A DNA stretch of 64,000 nt, taken from the NCBI RefSeq assembly GCF_000017405.1, contig NC_009668.1:248001-312000 (forward strand). The letters run 5' to 3'. The translations under genes were made by a program, and so were the position numbers. A model generated the notes under the pieces. The model ran no database searches. It saw only the letters and a list, made by a program, of their open reading frames with translations, and had not been told where the DNA came from. The DNA comes from Brucella anthropi ATCC 49188. Its GTDB lineage: Bacteria > Pseudomonadota > Alphaproteobacteria > Rhizobiales > Rhizobiaceae. Shown here in pieces: positions 55,346-64,000 of the stretch (position 1 is the stretch's first letter; every line of letters starts with the position of its first letter).

Positions 55346-56095
55346 ATGTCGCGTAAAAAATCCCAGGACGACCTCACAAATGGCTTTGCGAAGGCTGCTT
55401 TCAGCCGTCGCGGCTTTCTTATAGGTGTAAGCGCGGTTGCGTTGTCGGGCTGTGTTTCCACGACGCAACAGCCACCTCAACCGGTGAAAAAACTGCCTGA
55501 ACCTGCACCGTCGCGACCTGTGCCGCTGATGTACCAGGCGCTGCCGGAAGAACAGTTCCCGATCCCGGCTGTCGATACGAGCAAGGTTGATCCAAAATTC
55601 TGGCGGCAGGAAGTGGATTATCCAACGGACGAAGTCAGAGGCACTGTTATCGTCGATACGCCGAACAAGTATCTCTACCATGTACTCGGCAATGGGCGGG
55701 CCATGCGCTACGGTATCGGTGTCGGGCGCGATGGTTTTGCATGGGCCGGACGCGCCAAGATCGCTTATAAGCGCCAATGGCCGCGCTGGACGCCGCCGGA
55801 TGAGATGGTTGCACGTCAACCTGCGCTGGAGCCTTACAGCATCGCCAATGGCGGGATGCCTCCTGGTATCAAGAATCCGCTGGGTGCAAGAGCGATGTAC
55901 ATTCACAAGGATGGGCGCGATACGCTCTATCGCATTCACGGATCGCCGGAAGCATGGAGCATCGGTAAAGCCGTGTCGTCGGGGTGCATTCGCATGCTCA
56001 ATCAAGATGTGATTGATCTTTACAATAATGTACGCGATGGCAGCACGATTGTCGTGATACCCGATCCGAGCAAAGGCCAGCAGGTCACAAGCTGA
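55346..56095 (+). CDS. L,D-transpeptidase (ErfK/YbiS family), lipoprotein-like
   Basis: A 249-residue peptidoglycan cross-linking enzyme. The N-terminus SRRGFLIGVSAVALSGC has a twin-arginine-like start and a lipobox (LSGC; cysteine at about residue 36). The YkuD domain (about 95-245) ends in the catalytic HGSPEAWSIG and SSGCIRML, with C the nucleophile. It forms 3-3 cross-links or anchors proteins to peptidoglycan in the periplasm. It ends at a bidirectional terminator. Confidence 0.93.
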   Translation: MSRKKSQDDLTNGFAKAAFSRRGFLIGVSAVALSGCVSTTQQPPQPVKKLPEPAPSRPVPLMYQALPEEQFPIPAVDTSKVDPKFWRQEVDYPTDEVRGTVIVDTPNKYLYHVLGNGRAMRYGIGVGRDGFAWAGRAKIAYKRQWPRWTPPDEMVARQPALEPYSIANGGMPPGIKNPLGARAMYIHKDGRDTLYRIHGSPEAWSIGKAVSSGCIRMLNQDVIDLYNNVRDGSTIVVIPDPSKGQQVTS

Positions 56096-56103
56096 CTAAA
56101 ACG

Positions 56104-56131
56104 AAAAGGGCGCGGATACCGCGCCCTTTTT
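56104..56131. terminator. bidirectional terminator between L,D-transpeptidase and gshA
   Basis: GGGCGCGG (56108-56115) pairs with CCGCGCCC (56119-56126). A T-run follows on the plus strand and TTTTCGTTTT on the minus strand. Confidence 0.85.
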
Positions 56132-56157
56132 GTTGGATGTGTTTTGCGGCTCAATGC

Positions 56158-57531
56158 TCAATAGGCATATTCGAGAAAGATTGGATCGACCGACCCTGCC
56201 CATACGCTGTTATATGCCTTCAGCATGCGCTCGGCATCCGTGACGCCCGCTGCTACGATTTCTTCAAGCGGCGCAAGGAAATGCGTTTCGTCATGGCCTT
56301 CGCTGTTGAGCTTGCTACGGTTCAAAAGACCGAGCCGGGAGATTTTCAAAGTCTCACGAGCGATCTGTTCCAGCGGCTTGCCCCGGAATGTCGTGTTCAA
56401 AGCTTTAGCGGGAACCTCGTTACGAAGGGCAAGGACCTCTTCGTAAGTCCAATCCTTGGTGAGAAGCTCGGCAGCAGTCAGAGCCTCTTCATCATAAAGC
56501 AGGCCGACCCAGTAGGCTGGAAGCGCACAGATGCGGCGCCACGGACCTCCATCAGCTCCCCGCATCTCAAGGAAGCGTTTCAGACGGACTTCGGGGAAAA
56601 GCGTGGAAAGGTGATTGGTCCAGTCGCCCATATTGGGAACCGGGTCGCTCACTTCACCTTTCAGCGCACCATTCATGAACTGACGGAACGTGACATGCGT
56701 ACAGTCGTGATAATGGCCGTCGCGCAGGATGAAGTACATCGGTATATCAAGCGCCCATTCGACATAATCGGCAAAACCGAAGTTCTCCGAGAAGACGAAC
56801 GGCAGCACGCCCGAACGCTGGTTATCGGTATCGCGCCAGATATTTGAGCGCCACGACAAAAGGTGGTTTGGCTTGCCTTCGGTGAATGGGGAGCTGGCGA
56901 AAAGTGCGGTGGCCACAGATTGCAGCTTCATCGAAACCTGCATCTTGCGGCGCATGTCGCGTTCCGAGCTGAAGTCGAGATTAACCTGAATAGTCGACGT
57001 GCGGTACATCATGTCCAGGCCTTCATGCCCGACTTTTGGCATATAGTTGGTCATGATCTTGTAACGCGATTTCGGCATGACAGGTGTTTCAGCCAAGGTC
57101 CATTTTGGACTGCCACCAACACCTAAAAATTGGATGCCCAGAGGCTCGGCAATTTCGCGGACCTGGGACAGATGCGCATTCACTTCACGACATGTCTGGT
57201 GAATGGTGGAAAGCGGTGCACCGGAAAGCTCAAACTGGCCTCCGGGTTCCAGCGAAATGGCACCCTGTCCGGTTGGCTCTACCAAGCCGATGATATTGCC
57301 TTCATCGATAATAGGCTCCCAACCAAGCGTGGCCTGCATGCCTTCGAGTATGGCTTTGATACCGCGCGGCCCCTCATAGGGAACGGGACTGTTATCGGCT
57401 GTGTAAAATGGAAATTTCTCATGCTCGGTGCCGATACGCCAGGCATCCTTGGGCTTGCATCCGCCAGCCAGATAGTTCGCCAGTTGTTCAACGCCCGTCA
57501 GTGCCGTTTCGTCAGTTGTATCGCGCGCCAT
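56158..57531 (-). CDS. gshA: glutamate-cysteine ligase (plant/alphaproteobacterial type)
   Basis: A 457-residue class 3 glutamate-cysteine ligase, first enzyme of glutathione synthesis (Glu + Cys + ATP). WRIGTEHEKFPFY near the N-terminus, SLEPGGQFELSGAPLSTIHQ, MYRTSTIQVNLDFSSE and WRSNIWRDTDNQRSG are the conserved substrate and ATP contacts shared with plant GSH1. Convergent with the L,D-transpeptidase; probably monocistronic. High confidence. Confidence 0.95.
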   Translation of the reverse strand: MARDTTDETALTGVEQLANYLAGGCKPKDAWRIGTEHEKFPFYTADNSPVPYEGPRGIKAILEGMQATLGWEPIIDEGNIIGLVEPTGQGAISLEPGGQFELSGAPLSTIHQTCREVNAHLSQVREIAEPLGIQFLGVGGSPKWTLAETPVMPKSRYKIMTNYMPKVGHEGLDMMYRTSTIQVNLDFSSERDMRRKMQVSMKLQSVATALFASSPFTEGKPNHLLSWRSNIWRDTDNQRSGVLPFVFSENFGFADYVEWALDIPMYFILRDGHYHDCTHVTFRQFMNGALKGEVSDPVPNMGDWTNHLSTLFPEVRLKRFLEMRGADGGPWRRICALPAYWVGLLYDEEALTAAELLTKDWTYEEVLALRNEVPAKALNTTFRGKPLEQIARETLKISRLGLLNRSKLNSEGHDETHFLAPLEEIVAAGVTDAERMLKAYNSVWAGSVDPIFLEYAY

Positions 57532-57629
57532 GCAGTCTATCCCTAGCCTATTTTTCGCTTTTCAGCGTGATTGGACAAATTTGTCAAATCACGCAAGTCA
57601 ATTCCATTGAACGTCAGATTTCGAGAACG

Positions 57630-58358
57630 TCATCCTGCATTCCGCCAGTCTCCGAGCACAGATTGTACCAGAGCCATCGCAGCGACAGCAGCTGTGTCGG
57701 CACGCAGGATTCGAGGGCCGAGCGGAATAGCTGTCACGAAGGGAAGATTTCGGAGCGTTTGACGTTCGTCTTCTGAGAAGCCACCTTCGGGACCAATCAA
57801 CAACGCGACAGGGCCGGGCGCCATTTTCTGCAAAATGGTCAACGGATCGTCCGATTCGTACCCTTCATCGCAGAAGATCAAATGTCGGGATTTGTCCCAT
57901 TGCTCAATGAAGCGGTCAAAGCGAATGGCCTCACAACATTCCGGTATGGAAAGTACGCCGCACTGTTCCGCAGCTTCTATCGCATTGGCCTTGATGCGAT
58001 CGGCCCCCAGCCTTGGTACCTGAGTGTGCTGTGTGATGACAGGTTGCAGTATACCTGCGCCCATCTCGACAGCTTTCTGGACCATATAGTCCAGCCGCCC
58101 CTGTTTCAGAGGGGCGAAGCAATAAACAAGATCACTCGCTAAAGGCTGCGGACGCGTCTGTTCGAAGGGCATGAGAAACAGACGCTTTTTACCCTCCGGC
58201 TTCAGCCGTGATTTCCATTCGCCGTGGCGTCCATTGAATGCGAGAATTTCATCGCCATCTTTCAAGCGCAGGACGTGGGTGAGATAATGTGCGGCCTGCG
58301 GGGCGACCTCAATCTGGTCGCCGTCGTCGAGGTCGTTTTCAACGTATAGTCTCTGCAT
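57630..58358 (-). CDS. rsmE: 16S rRNA (uracil1498-N3)-methyltransferase RsmE
   Basis: A 242-residue SPOUT-fold methyltransferase that modifies U1498 of 16S rRNA with S-adenosylmethionine. MQRLYVENDL begins an N-terminal PUA-like domain with HYLTHVLRLKDGDEILAFNG. The SPOUT knot is LLIGPEGGFSEDERQ and PLGPRILRADTAAVAAMALVQ. MQRLY (58358) is preferred over an ATG six codons upstream, 58376. It lies 100 bp upstream of gshA on the same strand and may be co-transcribed with it. Confidence 0.93.
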   Translation of the reverse strand: MQRLYVENDLDDGDQIEVAPQAAHYLTHVLRLKDGDEILAFNGRHGEWKSRLKPEGKKRLFLMPFEQTRPQPLASDLVYCFAPLKQGRLDYMVQKAVEMGAGILQPVITQHTQVPRLGADRIKANAIEAAEQCGVLSIPECCEAIRFDRFIEQWDKSRHLIFCDEGYESDDPLTILQKMAPGPVALLIGPEGGFSEDERQTLRNLPFVTAIPLGPRILRADTAAVAAMALVQSVLGDWRNAG

Positions 58359-58550
58359 TTTGTAGTTTGCGCGCATGACAGCATCGATGGCAGAGGGCAG
58401 GGGCGGCGGTCAAGCGCTTTGGTAATGCATCAAGAGACAATTAATTAGCATTCCTACACAAACAATTGATGGGAAATATCATGGCAGTTGCATTTAATTA
58501 GATTGTATCCATATAGGTATGAAGCTATCTATTTGAATGGAATTGATGTG

Positions 58551-58988
58551 ATGAAACAAACTTGGGTCGAATTCGCACCGCTTCTTGCAAGCACCGCCAG
58601 AGGATGGCGGAAAGCTTTCGATGCAGCGATGGCGGAACATGGTCTTTCCGACGCGAAAGCCATACCGCTGATGATCCTGTTGCGGCACGGAGATCGTATT
58701 CCCCAAGGTGTGCTGGCCGAACGGGTCGGTATCGAGGGAGCAACGATTGTCCGGGTTGTCGACGAGTTGGAGAAGGATGGCCTGATCCAGCGGGTTGCCG
58801 ACGATGCTGATCGTCGCGTCAAGCTCATTCAACTGACAGAGGACGGTCGCGCCCTTGCCGCCAAGGTGGAAAAGTCTGCTGCCCGTCTTCGCGCCATTTT
58901 CCTCGGTGATTTCGATTCCGATGCGGTCGACATCGCCATGGAAGTGCTGCGCAAGCTGAATGAGAAGTTTCAAACACAATCTTTCTGA
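58551..58988 (+). CDS. MarR-family transcriptional regulator
   Basis: A 145-residue MarR repressor. The winged helix is GVLAERVGIEGATIVRVVDE with the beta-wing RVADDADRRVKLIQLT. ATG 58551 (MKQTWVEFAPLL) fits the family; the upstream in-frame start would add about 20 unlike residues. The region 58430-58550 is AT-rich and probably contains its operator. It heads the FUSC/DUF1656/HlyD efflux operon, and overlaps the possible start of the next gene. Confidence 0.9.
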   Translation: MKQTWVEFAPLLASTARGWRKAFDAAMAEHGLSDAKAIPLMILLRHGDRIPQGVLAERVGIEGATIVRVVDELEKDGLIQRVADDADRRVKLIQLTEDGRALAAKVEKSAARLRAIFLGDFDSDAVDIAMEVLRKLNEKFQTQSF

Positions 58989-59013
58989 TCGGTCGCGCGA
59001 CCGGAAAGATGCG

Positions 59014-61134
59014 ATGCATTCAACCGGTGCCCTCACAGCCATGACGAAGCCAGTCGAAACAACTCCGAAGTTCTGGGACGTAGTCTTTTCACTGAAGACT
59101 TTCGCTGCAGCCATGCTTGCGCTGTGGATCGGCCTGATGGCCAATTTGCCCAATCCTTACTGGTCCATTGCGGCTGTCTATATTGTTGCGCATCCGCTCT
59201 CAGGTGCGACGACATCAAAGGGTTTTTACCGTCTGATCGGTACGATTATCGGCGGAGCAGTGACCATTCTGTTCGTGCCGCATCTGGTCAATTCCCCTGA
59301 AATACTGACGCTGGCGATCGGTCTTTGGATGGGGCTCTGCCTTGCGATCAGCCTGCTTGATGGTACGCCGCGCAGTTATTTGTTTATGCTGGCTGGCTAT
59401 ACGGTGGCTATCGCGAGTTTTGCCGTTGTTTCCGTGCCTGAAACGACTTTCGACTATGCCGTGGGTCGTGTGGAAGAGATCGCAATCGGGATTATTTGCG
59501 CTGCTGTCGTCAATCGACTTGTTTTTCCACGTCACAGCGGCCCGGTGCTCGTCAGTCGTATCGATAATTGGCTGCGTGACGGCTCAAAGCTGGCGCTGGC
59601 AAGCATGCGGGGTGAAGGTGCTACACCTGAATTTCTTCGGGATCGCCAGCGTCTTGCAGCCGATGCGCTCGAGCTGCGCAATCTGACGACGCATGTTGCC
59701 TATGACACTTCATCAATCAGAAATGTCGGAACGCAGCTTCACGTTTTGCAGCAGCGTATGGTGGCTGTTCTTCCGATCATATCAAGCTTGCACGATGTGC
59801 TGGCGATGAAGCCTGGTGAAAACGAAAAGTCCTGGCATCCAGCGGTGCAGAAACTGTTGGACGAGGCCTGTGACTGGATCGAGAGCGGCGAAAACCTGAC
59901 AGAGGAACGCCGTGCTGTTTTCTTGCAGTTGATCGACGAAATCGACCGGCATGGGAAGGATGCGACAAGTTGGGGTGAATTGCTGCCGTTCAATGTGGCT
60001 GCGCGCGTTCGCGATCTGGTTCAGATATGGAGCGATTGCATCACATTGCGTCAGGACATTGTTTCCGGTTCCCGACATTCGCTGCGCTGGCGTCGCTACG
60101 ACGCACACTTGAAAGCTCGCCCTATGCATCGGGACTACGGCATGGCCTTCCTGTCTGGCTTTTCCGCCTTTCTGGCAACTTGTGTAGCGACTGCATTCTG
60201 GATTGCGAGCGGCTGGTCTCAAGGCAGTGCTGCAGCCATGATGGCCGGTATTTTCTGCTGCATCTTCGCAACCATGGATGATCCGGTGCCGGTCATGCGC
60301 AAGTTCAACTGGCTGCTTTTGATTGTCATCGTTGCCGCCTTCATTTTTGAGTTTGCGTTGCTGCCACTTGTGGATGGGTTCTTCCCGCTGGTTCTGGTGC
60401 TGGGACTGTTCCTCATCCCGGCAGGCTTGCTGCTTGCCATTCCTTCGCAATTTTTGCTCGGCATGGTGCTCTGCGTGAACTTGCCGAACATGCTCATGCT
60501 GCAGGGCCATCTGACCCACGATTTTGTCAGCTTTGCCAATGCCAATCTGGCCACCGTAGTGGGGATCGTAATCGCTGCCGTAGTGACTTCAATTGTCCGG
60601 TCTGTCGGTGCTGAATGGAGCGTACGCCGCCTGATCAAGGCGGGTTGGAACGATATTGCACTTGCTGCCGAACGGCGTCCTGGACGTTATCGTCGCCAGC
60701 GCATGAATCGCCTTTTGCTCCGGATGATCGACCGTATCGGCATGATGACCCCGCGTCTCGCGCTGGTCCCGGCGGCAGATGTCGCGAAGGTCGATCTGTT
60801 GCGCGATCTGCGAAACGGCATGAACACGATTGATCTCCAGCAATACCGCTCCAAACTGCCCGAAAACTGTCGGCCAGCTGTCGATGAAGTGCTGGATGGT
60901 GTTGGCGCGCATTACCGAGCCTTGGCCAACAAGCCACAGGAGGCAGGTGAAATCGACAGAAACCTGCTCACCTCCATTGATACGGCAATCACGACCATTA
61001 TCGAGAGCGGATCGCCAGCAATAGCCAAACGTACGCGAATGGCGCTGGTCGCCCTTCGCTTCAATCTGTTTCCGAAAGCGCCACCTTTTGCCTTGCCGCC
61101 GCGTCCACTCATGGAACTCCCGCAAGCAGCCTAA
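59014..61134 (+). CDS. FUSC-family (AaeB-like) inner-membrane efflux protein
   Basis: About 706 residues. Two blocks of membrane helices (about residues 25-170 and 370-545) frame a soluble region and are followed by a long cytoplasmic tail, the AaeB/FusC pattern of aromatic acid or fusaric acid exporters. The first block has WSIAAVYIVAHPLSGATTSK, the typical FUSC signature. ATG 59014 is preferred (GGAAAG upstream). It needs the HlyD partner at 61360 and probably an outer membrane protein elsewhere. Confidence 0.88.
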   Translation: MHSTGALTAMTKPVETTPKFWDVVFSLKTFAAAMLALWIGLMANLPNPYWSIAAVYIVAHPLSGATTSKGFYRLIGTIIGGAVTILFVPHLVNSPEILTLAIGLWMGLCLAISLLDGTPRSYLFMLAGYTVAIASFAVVSVPETTFDYAVGRVEEIAIGIICAAVVNRLVFPRHSGPVLVSRIDNWLRDGSKLALASMRGEGATPEFLRDRQRLAADALELRNLTTHVAYDTSSIRNVGTQLHVLQQRMVAVLPIISSLHDVLAMKPGENEKSWHPAVQKLLDEACDWIESGENLTEERRAVFLQLIDEIDRHGKDATSWGELLPFNVAARVRDLVQIWSDCITLRQDIVSGSRHSLRWRRYDAHLKARPMHRDYGMAFLSGFSAFLATCVATAFWIASGWSQGSAAAMMAGIFCCIFATMDDPVPVMRKFNWLLLIVIVAAFIFEFALLPLVDGFFPLVLVLGLFLIPAGLLLAIPSQFLLGMVLCVNLPNMLMLQGHLTHDFVSFANANLATVVGIVIAAVVTSIVRSVGAEWSVRRLIKAGWNDIALAAERRPGRYRRQRMNRLLLRMIDRIGMMTPRLALVPAADVAKVDLLRDLRNGMNTIDLQQYRSKLPENCRPAVDEVLDGVGAHYRALANKPQEAGEIDRNLLTSIDTAITTIIESGSPAIAKRTRMALVALRFNLFPKAPPFALPPRPLMELPQAA

Positions 61135-61153
61135 GACAACGATGTGATTTGTG

Positions 61154-61363
61154 ATGCAACCTGAACTCGATATCTACGGAATTTACATTCCGACCCTCGG
61201 CGTGCTGGCGCTTGGCGCTTATTTTGCAAATACGGTCATGCAACGCCTTTTGGCGCGGGCACGCCTTTATCGTTTCGTCTGGCATCGGCCTTTGTTCGAT
61301 GCTGCGATGTATTTTTGTATTCTCGGTGTCGCCGCCGTCATTCTCAATGGAATACCGCTATGA
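61154..61363 (+). CDS. DUF1656 small membrane protein (AaeX-like)
   Basis: A 69-residue protein with two membrane segments. LDIYGIYIPTLGVLALGAYF matches DUF1656, which is always near FUSC/HlyD efflux genes (aaeX in E. coli). An adjacent GTG at 61151 is a less likely start. Its stop overlaps the start of the HlyD gene (ATGA). Confidence 0.9.
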   Translation: MQPELDIYGIYIPTLGVLALGAYFANTVMQRLLARARLYRFVWHRPLFDAAMYFCILGVAAVILNGIPL

Positions 61364-62226
61364 AAAAGCTCTTTGCACATTCAGGCCGTGTCTTTGTAAC
61401 CGTCGTCATGGTCACGATGGCAGGGCTCCTCGGTTGGCATTTGTGGGATTACTACATGAACGCGCCATGGACACGCGATGGCAAAATTCGTGCCGATGTC
61501 GTGCGCGTTGCGCCGGATGTCTCGGGCCTTGTTGGCGAAGTGCTCGTCCACGACAATGCGACTGTTCATCAGGGCGACGTTATCTTTCGCATCGATCAGG
61601 CCCGTTACAAGCTCGCCCTGCAAACAACGGAAGCAAAGGTTGATAGCAGCAAGGCGGCACTTGATATGGCAAACCGCGATCTGGTCCGCTATCGCCAGCT
61701 TAACGACACGACCGTGACACGCCAGAAACTGGAGCAGATTGAAACGACGGCCCAGCAAGCGGAAGCTTCCTATCGGCAGGCGCAACTGGATCGCGATCTT
61801 GCAGCACTCAATCTCGATAGATCGTCGGTAAAAGCGCCCGTCAACGGTGTGATTACCAACTTCTCGCTTCAGCCGGGTGATTACGTCTCCGCAGGCTCAG
61901 CGGTGACTGCCTTGGTGGATACGGACTCGTTCTACGTTTCTGGCTATTTTGAAGAGAACAAACTCGAGCGTATCCAGATTGGTGACCCGGTAGTGGTCGA
62001 TATCATGGGCAGCAAAGTGCAACTCAAAGGAAAGGTTGAAGGCATCGCTGGAGGTATTGAAGATCGTGAGCGTAGCGATTCTTCCAGCTTGCTTGCGAAT
62101 GTTTCGCCGACCTTCAACTGGGTGCGTCTGGCACAACGTGTGCCAGTGCGTGTGAAACTTGAAGAGGTGCCGGACAGTGTCCATCTCGTTGCTGGCCGAA
62201 CGGTCAGCGTTTCGGTGGTGAACTGA
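61360..62226 (+). CDS. HlyD-family periplasmic adaptor (AaeA/EmrA-like)
   Basis: A 288-residue membrane fusion protein. An N-terminal membrane anchor (VFVTVVMVTMAGLLGWHLWD) precedes the biotinyl-lipoyl half PDVSGLVGEVLVHDNATVHQ, a coiled-coil hairpin (about 90-150), the second half APVNGVITNFSLQPGDYVSA and a beta barrel. It links the FUSC pump to the outer membrane. A terminator follows at 62234. Confidence 0.93.
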   Translation: MKKLFAHSGRVFVTVVMVTMAGLLGWHLWDYYMNAPWTRDGKIRADVVRVAPDVSGLVGEVLVHDNATVHQGDVIFRIDQARYKLALQTTEAKVDSSKAALDMANRDLVRYRQLNDTTVTRQKLEQIETTAQQAEASYRQAQLDRDLAALNLDRSSVKAPVNGVITNFSLQPGDYVSAGSAVTALVDTDSFYVSGYFEENKLERIQIGDPVVVDIMGSKVQLKGKVEGIAGGIEDRERSDSSSLLANVSPTFNWVRLAQRVPVRVKLEEVPDSVHLVAGRTVSVSVVN

Positions 62227-62233
62227 TTTAAAG

Positions 62234-62257
62234 GCCCGGCTGTCGTCCGGGCTTTTT
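62234..62257 (+). terminator. rho-independent terminator of the efflux operon
   Basis: GCCCGG (62234-62239) pairs with CCGGGC (62247-62252), followed by five T. Confidence 0.85.
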
Positions 62258-62294
62258 CCATGTTAGCAAAGACAAAAGCGGTTGGGGATTTCTC

Positions 62295-62993
62295 ATGGGT
62301 GTGCTGGTTGTCCAGAACTACGATGGGTCCGGATTGGGGCAGATCGAACCAATTTTGTCGGATGCTGGGCATTCGATTGATCTGCGTCATCCCTACAACG
62401 GCGATTCACTACCCTCCGATGACAATGGCTATCAAGCCTTGATCGTTCTTGGTGGTGAGCAAAATGCGCTTGCCGACGATGAGTGTCCTTATTTCCCCCA
62501 TTTACTCGAGCTTATACGCCAGTTCGGCGGTCGCGATAAGGCCGTTCTGGGCATTTGTCTGGGCAGCCAGCTCGTGGCTCGTGCTTATGGTGGGGAGAAT
62601 ATTCTGGATCGCCCGATGGAATTCGGCTGGCAAGAAATTCGACTTACCGAGGAGGGTAAAAGCGATCCGGTCTTGTCTGCCGCGGGTGACATCTTTCCAA
62701 TCTTTCATTGGCATCGCGATACGTTTTCGCTTCCGAAGCAAGCTTTGCATATGGCGATAAGCGATATGACACCTCATCAGGCTTATCGCATTGGACGCGC
62801 AGTCTATGGCACGCAATTCCATTTCGAGGCGAACACGCAGCTTGTGGCGGAGTGGAATGACCAGCTAAGCGAACTGATCGCGGGTTTCGCGCCGGATTGG
62901 GCGTTACAATATCCAGAGCTTGCAAAGAAGTTCGGAGCGCAGGCGGATGCCGCAGGTGCTGCATTAGCCAAGGCGTGGGTAAACCAAATCTAG
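62295..62993 (+). CDS. class I glutamine amidotransferase-like protein
   Basis: A 232-residue stand-alone type 1 glutaminase domain. The nucleophile elbow is GICLGSQ with C88, and the catalytic pair is H176-F-E178 in QFHFEAN. The IVLGGEQNA stretch supplies the oxyanion loop. Members act as GMP synthase-type glutaminases or gamma-glutamyl hydrolases, and a separate synthetase is not nearby. Function open. Confidence 0.85.
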   Translation: MGVLVVQNYDGSGLGQIEPILSDAGHSIDLRHPYNGDSLPSDDNGYQALIVLGGEQNALADDECPYFPHLLELIRQFGGRDKAVLGICLGSQLVARAYGGENILDRPMEFGWQEIRLTEEGKSDPVLSAAGDIFPIFHWHRDTFSLPKQALHMAISDMTPHQAYRIGRAVYGTQFHFEANTQLVAEWNDQLSELIAGFAPDWALQYPELAKKFGAQADAAGAALAKAWVNQI

Positions 62994-63249
62994 AGGCCTC
63001 GTAACTGCGTCTTAACCTTAAGTCGAAGTATCGCGTTGCCGCTTTGCCACAGCGTTCAACCAATTCGGTTTTTCAAGAGAAAAGCGGTGGCTTGGCTGGA
63101 ACCGTTCAGTTGCGGGTAACTTTTTTCGGGTGTAACTGAACGCCGTCTCCCCCGGGCAGCAACCGAATGAGCAAGGCTGATCGCCATGCTCTCAAGTGGC
63201 GGCTCGTCTACCGAACTTTATCCGGCCACCGTCGAAAGAGTTTCCGAAT

Positions 63250-63387
63250 ATGACCGCCAAGCATGCCGCTCTTCTCACCGTCCTGATGGTTTCCGCGATT
63301 GTATTCATGGCGGTCGGCATATTCACCGTCGATGCGGGCAACAACGCGATGTCTACTGACGGTTATGGCATTTCCAGCGCTCATTGA
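63250..63387 (+). CDS. small hypothetical membrane protein, 45 residues
   Basis: A 45-residue ORF from ATG 63250 with one hydrophobic helix (AALLTVLMVSAIVFMAVGIF) followed by a short polar tail. GAAAGAG lies 11 nt upstream as a possible ribosome site. Family not recognised. The in-frame extension to 63196 is less likely. The region 62994-63249 contains no other gene I can support. Confidence 0.5.
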   Translation: MTAKHAALLTVLMVSAIVFMAVGIFTVDAGNNAMSTDGYGISSAH

Positions 63388-63394
63388 GCGCGTA

Positions 63395-64000
63395 CTAGCT
63401 AGCTTCAATAAAACGTTTTTCAGAGCCGTCGATCACGATGGCTGATAGCTGCCCACTTCTCCATGCATATGTATCGAGATTGACCCTGTTGGGTTGAATA
63501 TCGATAGCGCTTTGCGGTGTATGCCCGTGGATGATGACCTTTTCGAAGGGCTCAGTCCATTTGAGGAAAGCTGTGCGAATCCAGATCAATTCTTCCGGGT
63601 CTTGTGCATCCAGCGGCACGGCAGGGTTTATGCCTGCATGACAGAAGAAGAATTCGCCAAAAGCGACTGAGCGCGGCATGGCGCGAATGAAGTCGATATG
63701 GTTTTGGGGGACGGCCTCGACGAGCGCGGCATGACCTCGGTGCGCTGAATCTGCATCAGTAAAATCAATTTCTACACTGTAGGAGCGGGCGGTATCAATG
63801 CCACCGTGGAGTGCGAATATCCCGGCAACATCTCCCGTTGCTAGATAGGTAAGAAAACCGTCGTCGTGATTGCCCAACAGCGAAAGGACGCGCTTATCCC
63901 GACGTGACACATCAGTCAGAAAATCCAGCACTTCTTTCGAGCGCGGACCGCGATCGATATAATCACCAAGATGAATGATACGCCAGTCGTGAGCGGGGCG
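63395..64000 (-). CDS. serine/threonine-type metallophosphoesterase, cut by the window end
   Basis: A partial gene; its N-terminus lies beyond 64000. In frame, the window-end segment reads HLGDYIDRGPRSKEV, the GDxxDRG metal motif of PPP-type phosphatases. LLGNHD (GNHD motif), FFCHAGINP and IIHGHTPQSA follow, completing the metal and phosphate ligands. It resembles the bacterial PrpA/ApaH-like phosphoesterase group. The C-terminus is complete (stop at 63395). Confidence 0.9.
   Translation of the reverse strand, partial: RPAHDWRIIHLGDYIDRGPRSKEVLDFLTDVSRRDKRVLSLLGNHDDGFLTYLATGDVAGIFALHGGIDTARSYSVEIDFTDADSAHRGHAALVEAVPQNHIDFIRAMPRSVAFGEFFFCHAGINPAVPLDAQDPEELIWIRTAFLKWTEPFEKVIIHGHTPQSAIDIQPNRVNLDTYAWRSGQLSAIVIDGSEKRFIEAS

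Overview
The window looks like a stretch of a Brucellaceae replicon (Brucella/Ochrobactrum group, Rhizobiales). The reasons are moderate-GC alphaproteobacterial coding style, a class Ib ribonucleotide reductase operon behind a B12 riboswitch, a minCDE operon (on chromosome II in Brucella), N-acetylglutaminylglutamine amide (NAGGN) osmolyte genes, a plant-type glutamate-cysteine ligase, a DUF1127 protein and rhizobial-type palindromic repeats. No phage, insertion sequence or CRISPR array was seen. The assignment rests on recognition, not on a search.

Layout. 0.1-2.8 kb: a SoxR-box promoter drives a c-type cytochrome and a flavin reductase, followed by soxR and an SDR. 2.8-7.3 kb: cobalamin riboswitch, two palindromic elements, then nrdHIEF. 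7.4-18.3 kb: NAGGN locus, made of an M42-type peptidase, a complete dipeptide-type ABC transporter (including a permease-ATPase fusion), a FadR-type regulator, the asparagine-synthetase-like amidotransferase and the GNAT/ATP-grasp synthetase. 18.5-25.9 kb: a putative polyprenyl-phospho-pentose pathway (HAD-UbiA fusion, DprE1-like oxidase, SMR flippase-like protein, extended SDR, class III aminotransferase) with a convergent polytopic membrane protein. 25.9-27.6 kb: 1.8 kb without convincing protein genes, carrying two divergent copies of a triple-hairpin anti-Shine-Dalgarno (cuckoo/CcsR-like) RNA. 27.6-30.1 kb: minCDE and two tiny ORFs.

30.2-31.8 kb: ArgP-like regulator divergent from a LysE/ArgO exporter. 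31.9-38.9 kb: an NMT1/THI5-like ABC transporter flanked by two 5-formyltetrahydrofolate-cyclo-ligase-like paralogs, with a divergent RpiR regulator and an FAD monooxygenase-like gene. 39.2-49.4 kb: an EamA permease, then a peptide-type ABC transporter interleaved with an amidohydrolase/deacetylase, a RidA protein, a SelA-like PLP enzyme and an IclR regulator; this is a plausible catabolic route for an N-acylated amino compound. 49.4-52.5 kb: DUF4239 and TerC membrane proteins, tRNA-Gln(CTG), and a DUF1127 gene whose 3' region holds another CCUCC-loop RNA. 52.6-58.4 kb: LysR regulator, xseA, L,D-transpeptidase, gshA and rsmE. 58.5-62.2 kb: MarR-FUSC-DUF1656-HlyD efflux operon. The end of the window holds a glutamine amidotransferase, a small membrane protein and a metallophosphoesterase cut by the window edge.

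Most interesting: the divergent cuckoo-type RNA pair, the DprE1-like polyprenyl-pentose cluster with its aminotransferase, the amidohydrolase-RidA-SelA-like cluster, and the SoxR-box promoter in front of a cytochrome c.
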